From NCBI GenBank assembly GCA_020740775.1, contig JAHEWK010000017.1, positions 992,001 to 1,056,000 of the forward strand: DNA of 64,000 bases. The letters run 5' to 3'. The notes under the pieces are model-generated. The model saw only the letters and a list, made by a program, of their open reading frames with translations, made no database searches and was not told the DNA's origin. Shown in pieces: positions 45,414-55,679 of the stretch (positions are counted from its first letter, which is position 1; each line of letters starts with the position of its first letter). The translations under genes were made by a program, and so were the position numbers. This DNA comes from Ilyonectria destructans (lineage: Eukaryota; Ascomycota; Sordariomycetes; Hypocreales; Nectriaceae).

Positions 45414-46059
45414 CTTGACGGTTGTAATTGTCGCTTTGTAATGCGAGATGTGAGTATAGAAGGCGAGAAATGCATGAATATCAGCGTCAGGCCGTCAACG
45501 GTTAGTTTTACCTGATGCTGCGTTGGCGGCACACACTGAAGGTATCGGTAGGTTCTTGTTTTCCGACGTCGACACCATCCGTGAACTGCTGCAGCGATCC
45601 GCCGGCAATTCAGAATTCCGGGTAGCGGCGGGTACATCCTGTTGCGGGTGATTATCCGCTGTAGCATATCATGGGCCGGATCGGGGCTACGGTAGCGGCT
45701 GAGGGAGCGGCGGATGCGTTCGGGATGCGTTCGGGATGCGTTCGGGACGTGTTCAATGATGCCAGCGAGCAGAATTGGGGTCAACGAGACTGGGGTCAAC
45801 GAGACAAGGGTGGCCATTCTTTCTGCACAGTCGTAGATAATATTTGCTAGCAGCGGTACGATCTGCGAGCCAGTGGCTAAAGCTAAAGGGATCATCGCAG
45901 GACAGAGTCTGAAGCCAATGCAGGGTCGACGCTACACTCCACGTCATCGCGGCCAGCCTTAAAAATAAGCCCATTCCATTTCAACCACGACCCTTGGGGA
46001 ACATTCTGAGCAAACTATCGACCAAGTCAGATTTCCGAATCACTCGCACTTCTGCGAAT
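45414..46059. promoter_or_regulatory. Bidirectional promoter of dioxygenase and phenol hydroxylase genes, with tandem repeats
   Basis: The 646 bases between the two divergent ATGs hold a tandem CGGGATGCGTT array (3 to 4 units, 45711-45754) and a 16-base tandem GGGGTCAACGAGACT pair at about 45777-45806. Repeated CGG spacing could bind a zinc-cluster regulator. The short minus-strand frame over it (45410-45895) has no domain. Confidence 0.5.
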
Positions 46060-48207
46060 ATGCCGGTCTTCCAAGAAACTGCGCACGAAGACCGGGACCT
46101 TCGGATAAATCCAACAATCCAGCTAGCTTTACCGAGGCTGACTACACGACCTCCTCTATCGACCATTGATGGCGATGAGAAGCACGAAGTCGTCGTGATA
46201 GGGGTACGTCCTGGTACAGAAACCCCGTGTCTACATCCGTTAACAAGCTCATATCCAGGCCGGCCCAGCCGGAATGATGTGCACGTTGTTGCTCGCCCGC
46301 TACGGACTCGGAGATTCCCTAGTTTGCTTCGATGACAAGCCTGGAACGCTCAAAGCCGGTCAGGCCGATGGTCTTCAACCTCGAACGTTGGAAGTACTGA
46401 AAAGCCTCGATGTTGCCGATGAGATTCTGAATCATGGCTGCCACATGTCTGAGGTTGCTTTCTGGAATCCAAAACCAAAAGCCTCTCCCCATGATTCCTC
46501 TGCAATAGAGCGTATGTCTTTCGCACCAGACGTGGCAGTCGCAGCACGATACAAGCACGAGGTTACCATCCATCAGGGGCGAATCGAGCGAATCTTGGAA
46601 GACAATCTCAATCAATACGCGCCGAACTGCATTCGTCGGAATGCTCGATTCCTGGATTTTCAAATGGACGAAAAAGGCGATGCCGAGTTTCCTGTGAAGG
46701 TAGTCATCGAGCAGGAAGATACCGACGGTGTCAAGATACGCAAGACCGCGCGCACCAAGTATCTGGTTGGCGCCGATGGTGCGCACTCCACGGTCAGACG
46801 TTCAATGGGACTGGAGCTTGTTGGAGAGACAACGGATCAAATCTGGGGCGTTGTCGACTTTGTTGCAGAGACAGACTTCCCAGACGTGCGGAAGCGCTGC
46901 GCTATCCATTCCGATGCGGGTTCTGTTATGATTATTCCTCGTGAACGCATTCACAGCGGAGAATACCTGACTCGTCTCTATGTTCAGACAGTTGAAGAAG
47001 TTCCTGCCGATGGGTCTGCTCCAAGCGGATCCTTTCCACGCGAAAAGTCGAGGAACCGGAGGGCAGGCATCAGTCTTGATGCTGTCATGGAACAGGCACG
47101 GCGCGTCATTAAGCCCTACAAGATCGATATCAAGGACAGCACCCAAGTTGATTGGTGGGCTGCGTATCAGATTGGGCAGCGCATGACTTCCAAATTCTCT
47201 CTTAAGGATTCTACCGGCCACGATAGGGTATTTATCGCAGGAGACGGTAAGCATGGCTCTCTTTCTTGCGTGAACACAACAAGTTGACATACGAACAGCT
47301 TGCCATACGCACAGCCCAAAGGCCGGCCAAGGAATGAACGTCTCCATGATGGATTCATACAACCTCTCCTGGAAGTTGGCTCACCAAATCCACGGTCTAA
47401 GTCCGAAAAGCGCAGGTTCAGCTGTTCTCTCGACATATGGGGAGGAGCGGTCAAAGATTGCCAAAATGCTTATCGATTTCGACACCAAGTTCTCGTCCAT
47501 GTTTTCAGGGAAAATTAATTCGGATAACAGCGTCGAGGGATTGACACATGAGCAATTCCTTGATGTCTTCCGTGATGGCAGCGGCTTTACGAGCGGCTGT
47601 GGTATTGAGTACCCACCAGGCACTCTCGTCCAGCCTCCTATTTCCGGCGAAGACTATCCAGTCACCGGGGACAACTATCTCCATGGGACCCTGAAACCTG
47701 GTCGACGCCTCCTGGACTCCACGGTACGACGATATGCAGACGCAAACTTACGACATTTGCAAGATGGTACGCATTCGAGAAACCCTATACCTAAAGTGGT
47801 TGATACTAACAGAAGCAGATTTCCTCTCCATCGGCAGGCTTCGAGTTCTCGTATTCACATCCTTCGACCTACTTGAGAAAGATGGCAATTCTTGTCGAAG
47901 TATAAACCAGATTTGTCAAGATGTGCTGCCAAGTTTCCCGCCCGGCACCGTCGAGCTGGTTGTGCTGCATCCCTTCTTGGACAGGAAATTCGAATGGGTT
48001 GATATTCCGGCATCGATTAAGAAGAACTCGGAGATGCGGTTCCACGGCCCAGTAAATGAGCACCTATATCCCACTTACGGGATCCATCCTGACGTAGGTG
48101 CTGTTACTGTTATTCGACCAGACGGCTATGTTGGTGTCGTTTCGTCGCTTCTGGGCGTCTCTCAAGTGGACGACTACCTGAGTCGTTGTTTGGTCAAAAT
48201 CAAGTAG
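46060..48207 (+). CDS. Phenol 2-monooxygenase-type FAD hydroxylase
   Basis: A 662-residue flavin hydroxylase. Exons are 46060-46203, 46259-47246, 47299-47766 and 47819-48207. The FAD GAGPAG motif (residues 48-53) is completed by the first splice. The NADPH/FAD DG motif is VGADGAHSTVRR and the second FAD motif is GDACHTHSPKAGQGMN, also completed by a splice. The C-terminal thioredoxin-like dimerisation domain (RVLVFTSFDLLEK, YGVHPDVGAVTVIRPDGYVG type) marks the phenol hydroxylase/3-hydroxybenzoate 4-hydroxylase group. It hydroxylates phenols ortho to an OH; making hydroxyquinol from hydroquinone or resorcinol would feed the dioxygenase next door. No lesions seen. Confidence 0.9.
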
Positions 48208-48851
48208 AATCGTCAGTCTTCATAAAGTAATTTAAATACTCCAAGGCCGGCTGGGATAACATCGTTAATTGCGCTTATTCGAGACTAGTTTCAGAGCATA
48301 TGAAAAAGGTATCCTAGTCCTGATAGTGAAGGCTCATGCTAGTACAGTTTAAACCATTTAAGATTTAACACTCAATGTTATGTAGGGAAATCAAGCGTTA
48401 GGCTCTTTTCCGGGGCCTGTCTCGTATGCCACCGTATACGCCGTTCCAAATTCCAACCCTCGATGCACTAGAGATGGCAAAGGACTAGCCCCGGCCCCTG
48501 CATCTACCGTTCCCCTCTTCCGCCTCCCGGCAGGCTCCCAGGGCCGGATCTGTTCGGATATGTATCAAGCATTGAACCTCACTTTCCGAGTCCATCTCAT
48601 ACGTTCGCGCAAGGAATTGCATAACGACATCCGGCCCTTCCGATAAAGCAAACGATAGCCGTAGAGAGATTTTCTCTCTACTTCATACCCCACGGGCAAT
48701 GCAAAACGTCATTGTCCTCTGAGCATTTACAAGTCTTATCAGCCCAGGAGTGGGAACTGTATGACAGCCACGCATCTTTTACTTATTATCTTTGGAAAGG
48801 ATCGTAGGAGTAGTAATTTAGAGCACATCAAGGCAACCACAAGCTATCACG
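48208..48851. other. Intergenic
   Basis: 3' flank of the hydroxylase and 5' flank of the esterase fragment. A perfect 9-base-arm hairpin (GTAGAGAGA/TCTCTCTAC) lies at 48661-48681. Confidence 0.45.
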
Positions 48852-49059
48852 ATGGGTAGCTATTACAACGAGTCTTGGCTCAAGGTAAGCAGAATTCTGA
48901 TACCCTGACCTGTCTACAAAGGGGCTTAGTTAAGATGACCAGTTCGAGGAGAGCCTAGGCGTTCGGCCAATACTCAATGGAAGCGCCGAGGAAATGCGCA
49001 CCCAGCATCGTGTCAGACAATTGGCTCCACAGGGATCATTGATGGCACCAGTCAATTGA
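48852..49059 (+). pseudogene. 5' fragment of a possible alpha/beta-hydrolase (esterase) gene
   Basis: The ATG at 48852 opens MGSYYNESWLK, followed by a 58-base GTAAGC intron (48885-48942) and an exon reading FEESLGVRPILNGSAEEMRT before TGA at 49057. The N terminus resembles that of fungal esterases of the alpha/beta-hydrolase fold-3 family, but no catalytic motif is reached. The sequence beyond belongs to a hAT transposon, so insertion or deletion probably removed the body. An esterase here would fit between the BVMO and the hydroxylase; this assignment is tentative. Confidence 0.4.
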
Positions 49060-49099
49060 TGAGAATTATCTGAGGAGCAAAAAGCTCCACGAAGGGCTA

Positions 49100-50760
49100 C
49101 GCGGTTCCGTGCAGTTTTTATACACAAATGAAGCTCTGCCGGTTCAGGCAGTAGCAGCTGATGGCATTCACAACGCGCACAATCATCTATTTAATGACCA
49201 CGAATTCGCGCGCCGCTGGCAGGACTAAAGGAACTGCTGAAAGGAAGGCGAATTCTGTCAGACGGAACAGGGATATCACATAGCCGACTTCGGCAGTCAA
49301 CAGCATACGATTTCTTGTATGTTTCTTACGGACTGTTATTTTCCCGGACGGACTAATAGGCCCAACAGCTGATCTTGCTATCAGTGGGCTGATCACGATC
49401 CCTACCCTAAGATATCTATTGTATTCCAATTCCTCTATAAATACGGCCCTTCAGGCCGTCAATTAGATAGAAATCAAGCTCTTCCATCGTCACCAAGCTG
49501 TCTTATCCTGCTGATAAATTCCAAGAGCCGGAAGCCTACGGGGCGACAGACTCTCGTGGAATCAATGAAGCTTGATCTTTACGACCCCAGGGAATAAGCA
49601 ATTGCTAATGGCTTTATTAAGCGCTTCGATAAGGGACGCTTCCGGAGGCTTCTGGTCAACTGGATCGCGGCCAAGAATCACGCCTTTCCTATTGCTGAAG
49701 AAGCAGGACTCTAAGCTATTTTCTATTATTTGAACCCGTCAGTTTCAGCACGTAAAGCCAATATTACCTATATAATGGTTCGAGAAAAGATCGTCGCCGC
49801 GTTTGAACAACACAAGCATAGGGTGATTGAGGTCTTGTGCAAGGCGCCCACCCTTATGAACGTCTCTTTCGACGGCTGGCGGTCGGGAAACCGACACGCC
49901 TCGTATGGCATCTATTGCTTCTTCAGAGACGAAAACAACCAGCCTTGCAAGCTTACTATTGGGCTCCCTGAAGTCAGCGCCAGGCGCAAAGGGCCTAAGA
50001 TCGCCGCCGAAATCCTCGACGTAGTTAAATCGTATCAGATCTAGGACAAGATTAACTACTTCACGCTTGACAACGCGAAAGGCGATGATACCACCATGGA
50101 TATTATTGGTGGAGAGCTCGGCTTCGTAAGGGCTCGCAGGCGAGGGCGCTGTTTTGCGCACGTCTTGAACCTCTCCGCTAGAAAGCTGTTGGGTGTTATT
50201 TTGGATAATGATACTGGATAGCTATCATAATTGTATATGATACGACGAGCTCTACTGCTTCGCGACTATATCGAGCGACTAATTGCCCGCTATCGAATTA
50301 AGTTCGAACAGCAAAAAACAAAAACAAAGGGGCGGTCCTAAGAAGTTATTCATGTTGCACCTTTATTTGCCAGCCAGAGAACCAGCTGTCCGACAAGGAC
50401 TGGGTCTTATTGCAATATTTGAGACATAATTTAAGGTTTTGAATTCATTCTTGAGCAACTTGAACGCTTTAAGGATATCGCCAAAGACTTCCCTGATACC
50501 AAACACTTCAGGATCAACATCAATTTGGGCTGGCAGAAGCTAAATGAGTACTACGAGATATTAAGCAAGATATCCATCTACTATGCTGGCCTGGCATTCT
50601 GTCCCGCATACTGGTGGAAATGGTTTGAATGCAACTAGAATAACCGCCCCAAGTGTATTAACGAGGCGAAAATAATTATTCACGTATAGCGTTTTAAGTA
50701 TCGGGAGGCCACTTTACCCGGAGAGAGCCCATCAGCAGTTGAGCCAGTTCTGTTACGCGG
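49100..50760 (+). mobile_element. hAT transposase remnant, split by a solo LTR
   Basis: The reading runs GRTKGTAERKA, then after the LTR TGRQTLVESMKLDLYDPRE, LLVNWIAAKNHAF, TLMNVSFDGWRSGNRHASYG, FAHVLNLSARKLL and, near 50520-50640, KLNEYYEILSKISIYYAGLAF. This order is that of fungal hAT transposases (DDE/RNase H core in the VSFDGW and HVLNL regions). At least five in-frame stops, mostly TAG or TAA where Gln is expected, inactivate it. The C-terminal dimerisation motif and the TIRs were not found. Confidence 0.75.
49256..49516 (+). mobile_element. Solo LTR in the hAT remnant, 5-bp duplication AATTC
   Basis: 261 bases, TGTCAGACGG...CTGCTGATA, flanked by AATTC at 49251-49255 and 49517-49521. 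It contains TATAAATA, then a GGCC hairpin, then TTAGATAGAAATCAAG and CCATCGTCACCAAGCTG, the block shared with the LTRs at 18517 and 51942. Removing the LTR and one duplication joins the hAT reading in frame. Confidence 0.88.
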
Positions 50761-51109
50761 TGTGTCAGGTATTTGTCTCAGTATGTCAGATGTCTGCATC
50801 AGGTGTTGTTCTCACACACACGCATTTGTCAGCCCTACGCAGGTTTTCCTTGTTATAGCCTGTGCGCACCTCTCGCTAGATAGCTTCAATCAACTAACAC
50901 ACGGTCATTCTTTCTATACCTTTTATAGGAGATGCAGCATGTCCTAGGCCTTTGCCGCGGCCTGAACGCCTTCCCAAGAAAGAGTCGGATACTGGTACAA
51001 GGAGCTATCCTGATTATGGCGAGTTTGCTGATAAAAACCTTCTTGACGTGGGACAAAAGGCCGACCCTCTTAAGCCGGGTTCTCTTGGCACAGGTCCCGG
51101 ATCAGGCTC
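50761..51109. other. Junction between hAT and Helitron remnants
   Basis: No gene. It contains TGTCAG-rich sequence (50763-50850) and short frames at 50932-51134 without recognised motifs. Confidence 0.4.
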
Positions 51110-54100
51110 CGCAAGGCTAGGGAGTCCCTCGTAGCGTCGGAATCTCGCACGGCATTGTGCAGAGCCCGGAGGAGAGCTGTATAGTTTTGGTGATGCTCAG
51201 CCGTCGTTGCAGACTCTTCACTGCAGTCGCCTTCATCAAGCGGGAAGTCTACGTCAACCGTATCGTCACCCTCCGACCGGCTTGCCCAGAGCTTTGCGTC
51301 TTTGCGTGCGTCTTCGGCTGGTTTGCTGAGGAGGGTGATGTTTGAGTCGTGGAAACGAAGCCGGCCTCAGAGAGAAGCTTCATAGGTTGACCATATGTCG
51401 GTGATATCGCCGCGTGCCTCGGAAAGGAAGTCCTCCCAAGGTACGAATAAGGCCAAATGGAGGACAGAGTTGCTAGACAGAAGGGTCAGAGCTGGCTCGG
51501 AGTCGGGAGCATAGACTCTGGAACGTACCGTTTGAAGTACACGGGGTGCTCATCGTCGTGGTCGTTGCTGATGTATCCTTGAAAGATGGGCACGGCGTAT
51601 TCGTGAGGTCGCCGAAGTTTTTGCTGCCAGCCGTGGCGTTGGGGAGAGGATCCCTCAAGAGATACGTGGGTTTCGTCCTCATCTCGGCCACTTCGACGTA
51701 CCAAGGTAGTCATCGACATATAGTCATAGAGGCACAGAGGTCTCAGAACTTGACCTCTGCACGCATAAGAGTCTAAGTACAACAAGGTACGCCGGCCTTC
51801 CCTAAGCTGCACCGTCTCAGGGGGCTCCTCTAGGTCTGTTTGTACGCCGGCCTGACGACGAAGATGCATCCAGCGCCGGAAGATTGCCCAATACAGTGCG
51901 GTCGGATTTAGGAAGGACCAGTGCGGCACGTTGGTAAAGTCTATCAGACAAAGGATGGATTGGTGGGAACAGCTTGATGACGATGGATGATCTTGATTTC
52001 TAGCTAAGGGACGGGCCTAGAGCCCGTCTTTTATACATGATGAAGACGGCTGCTGCCGGAGGCGGCATTCCGTCGCCGCCGCACAGGGGCCGGGGCCCTG
52101 TGGGGACCGGGGACCGGGATCGTGGTCACAGGGCCTGCGATGTGGTCTGAGGAAGAAAGGAAGGTCGCGTTGTCTAGGAAAGCCGGAAATGAGGTTACGG
52201 CACGGATCCGGTCCTATCAGGCTGTCTGACAAAGTCCGTGTGATAGCCCAGCAGGTGGTAGCAGACCTCCACGGATGAGAGCTGTCTCTCGGAAATGATT
52301 CGGTTCGCGACCCTCATCAGAAACTGACGGCTTTTGTTCAGCACGGCCGGGCGCTGGGCGTCACGCTCGGCAGGGTCCGACACCTGACGCCTCCGCTCAG
52401 CAGATTCAGAGAGCTGTCGGAATGCCTCGGCTGCGAGGACAACACGTTTCCACATTGGTGTATCCAGTTTAGTGGTGTACTTTGTGATGTAAAACACCAT
52501 GACCAGGCCCTTGGTCCTCGTCAAGATCATCGAGATGTCGTGGTTGTGGCGGAGGCCGATCGCCATTGCTTTGTTATATCGGTTGACTAGCGAGTGGTTC
52601 CGACGGATATTGAGCAGCCCATCCTTTGTAAATACCGTCTCTTCGACGATTTTCCAAGGCGCCTTGAACCGACAAACGGTCCTTCTGTTCCTGTCCGCAC
52701 TCTGTTCGGCGAGTCCCTTCAGGGAATACTTGATACAGGTATAAGTGTGGGAGTGAACCTGGTAACAGTACGTAATGTAGTTGGCCTCGTTTTCGAAGGC
52801 CGCAGTGAGAGCTTGGGTGCTATTTATTATTCCTTCGTCGGGGTAGATCGGCTTTCTCTCCTGTCGGATAGCATTCCCAGCGTTCTCGTCTAAACATTCA
52901 TGAAAGACCAAGTCTAGATACTGAACTACTCGGTTACGGTATTTTTCCTCCTCAGGATCGGCTATGTCGTCGATTAGGGCCGGCAACTGCATGTTGCTGG
53001 CCAACCAGAGTAGTCGATGTAGATGTAGACCTCCGCGTTCGTTCGTTTCCACCGTTGCATAATAGTGAGTGATCTTCCCGAAAACCGATTCTTGGCCTGT
53101 CCTGACGTATTTTTCGAAGAACAAAGAGGCTTCTAGGTGGAAGAAGATAGCGGAGCTGACCGGATCCATAGTGCTAAGGACGATCCTGTCATACCTCCCC
53201 CGAAGACCGGCTAAATGTTCCTTTGCCGTGTTATACCGGTACTCGTGGAGCCTGTGGATGGAGAGCCTCATCTTCACCGGGTTGTTAATGTTATTGGGGC
53301 TGATGGTAATCCAAATCACAGGCGTACCGGTCCAAATGTCAAGTGCTTGTATCTTCCTCCGCATCAGGAGTTGGCTTTCGTTAGAGAGCGGCTATGCATG
53401 GCCAAAGATAGACAGCTCGCAGAGCAAAAACGATATATTAGGGTTAGTCGTGTTCCCTGTCTCTCGCATCTCATTCTCGGCCGCTTTTAGGCGGTCTGTC
53501 GTCAAACTTTCATAAACCTGTTTAAGCCTCTGGAAAGAGCCCTTTATTATACGGACCATGCTAATACGGCGGTTAGAGGATCGGAGGGGGATGTTAAAGA
53601 CTAGGAAACAAAAGACGGGATGGGTGGCAAATCAGCCCCCGTGCCGTTGCAGTATGTATCTGAACCAGTAATTGAGCGAGTGGTTTGAATGCGGCCCTAG
53701 AGGGTCCGAAGCATGTTGTAGACCACCGTCCGGCTTTTCCAGCACCTTTGGGCCACCCCTTCCCCACGGGAAGAGCCTTGGAAATGTCCGTCGGAAGAAG
53801 TCGGTGTGTACGCTGTCCGCAAAGCCCGCGCCTCGTTCTACCTGGATGAACGGCTATTCTCCTGTTGCTTGGACGCGTATCGCGTACGGCTTAGCGTCAT
53901 CGCCATCTCGACTCTGACTCGTCTGGATAGCGTCAGCTAAGAAGGAAAGCTTATCGGCCTCCTCGAAAGCGGCTGGCCCGTCAAGAGGAAACATGCCGGA
54001 GGACGATGTCTCATGAACGACTTCACCGTCGCCGTTGGCATCCCCCGGATCAGGAATGGAAATATGGGGTTCGCCAGGCAAGGGGTGGTGCTGTTCGATC

Positions 54101-54966
54101 GACAGAGTGCCCTCCGGAGGGTAGGGGTCGTGGCTGGAGCGGGCTTGCGCCGACGTAAGGAGTTCTTCAATACTCGTGAACCGGTTCTCTTCCAAACCTC
54201 GATCAGTATCGGGGACGATGTAGTCTATTTGCATCTTCTCATCAACAGACGGCTCCTCCCTCTGCATACTGCCCATGATAAAGATGGGGACGCTAGAGCC
54301 GTCTGCGTACCGCCAGCCGTCTATCTCGCTGTGGTTGATTGCGATGTGCTTGTAAAGTGGGTTATTTCCTTGGAGCCACGACAGGGCAGCCCTTACACAG
54401 GACTTGCGCACTTGGAGAAGATGCCCAATATCTGCCGAGCTAGGTTTTCTCGAACTACTCCAAGAGATATGAATGTTCTCGATAGTTTCCAGGAGAGGGT
54501 GTGGGAGAACTGTGGCAATAAGGTCGTCCGCCTTATTCGGAAAGACCACAATATGGCCCTTCACGTGCTTCCGGTAACTACGGCCCGACAGGGCCTTGTT
54601 GTCGACAGCGAACTTTGTGATATAGCCGAAGGGGGCCTGCAGAGCGATCAACCTCTCCTCAACGGGGGAGAGGCTGTCGAGCTCTTTGGGATACCGATGG
54701 ACGTATCCAATGTACATGTTGTTGACCGAACAGGCCTTTGGCAATTTTCCATTTTTCAAAGCGGTGTAACATTCGTGGCAAACAATAGCTTCAGCGTCGT
54801 CGTCAGCTGGAAAGCACTCCTTGCATTCCTGAAGCGCTCGCGTGACCTGCAGCAAGGAGGGCGTCAAGTGCCTCTTCCACCGGATCGTCGTAAGTTCAGA
54901 AGGAGGCTGCTTCCTGTAGCAAAAGATAAAATGCGAAATTGGCAACGTCCTCTTATCTGTGAACAT
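51110..54966 (-). mobile_element. Helitron Rep-region gene, degenerate, helicase domain missing
   Basis: Read right to left. A DUF6570-type N-terminal domain is at 54966-53854 (CHECYTALKNGKLPKACS, RKHVKGHIVVFPNKADDL). The linker includes FRRTFPRLFPWGRGG (about 53790). The Helitron_like_N/Rep domain is at about 53690-52195, with the HUH-type GGLHLHRLLWL (near 53010) and the tyrosine motif FYITKYTTK (near 52490). A downstream part at 51935-51110 reads PHWSFLNPTALYWAIFRRW, LCLYDYMSM and LFVPWEDFLSEARGDITDIW. TGA at about 53635, a frameshift near 51500 and other stops inactivate it. A solo LTR sits inside. No helicase motifs remain, and Helitron ends were not found. Confidence 0.82.
51942..52231 (-). 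mobile_element. Solo LTR in the Helitron gene, 5-bp duplication
   Basis: 290 bases, on the minus strand TGTCAGACAG...TTGTCTGATA, flanked by AAGTC (plus strand) at 51937-51941 and 52232-52236. It contains TATAAAAG, a GGGC-rich hairpin and TTAGCTAGAAATCAAG/CCATCGTCATCAAGCTG, the family block. Excising it with one duplication joins YHTD to FTNVPHW in frame. Confidence 0.9.
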
Positions 54967-55679
54967 CTAGTAGAACGACTTTGCAGTCTCTACCTGGAGC
55001 CTCTATCGGCAATAAAGGCGGCAATCAAACAAGAGCCCATCGTCGAAGACGAGCATATCGAGGATGACGACCCCTTCCTCTCTGACGTTGAGAATAAGAC
55101 TATGAATGAGTTGTTGGCCGAGATTGCTGTCGCTGGAGATCAGGTTGAAACAACCCCTTCAAAGAGACAATCATCTCGTGTATCCAAGAAGTCATGGAAG
55201 GTGCAGCAGGATACATAGGAAGGTGCACTGTTGTGGCGTTAGGATCTCTTTATTCTTGTGATTTTAGATACGGGTGTGTGTGTGTGTGTGATCAATACTC
55301 TTAGTCTATTTGCGTAACAAAGAGAATACTTGTAGTCCCATACAGGCGCTTTATGTATATGCACAGCACGGTCCTGATATGACAAAGGGTTACAATTAGT
55401 GTGTGATATCTTTGGCCATTGAAGGCCTCATGATACCTTAACACTTATCGCAAGTGAAGCCCCCAAAGTATCAGGGGTGAGAGCGGGTCTTGGTGTGTGC
55501 ACTTGCGATAAGTTCAAGACCTGTGTTTCAATTGACAAGTAGTTATATATTACTACAACGACTTTCGGCCAGAATTGGTGAATATTGGTCGCATGGTCTG
55601 GGCGCCTTCCTTGAAGAACATCGATTAGGAACACCAAAGCGAGCAGGGTAGGAAGAAACGAGCCCGGAATGTCAAGATT
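54967..55679. other. Non-coding flank with a short acidic reading
   Basis: Plus-strand 54967-55218 is open (EPIVEDEHIEDDDPFLSDVE, then SKRQSSRVSKKS) as the tail of a long frame that is otherwise antisense to the Helitron gene; it could be the end of a lost gene. A (GT)n run lies at 55273-55290. Nothing else is supported. Confidence 0.35.

Noticed and set aside
50762..50935. A fourth solo LTR (TGTCAGG start)
   Set aside because: No matching end or flanking duplication could be found and the family's TATA/R block is absent.
54013..55218. A 401-codon plus-strand frame
   Set aside because: Most of it is antisense to the Helitron N-terminal domain, which has clear family motifs; only the last 84 codons lie outside and they show no domain.
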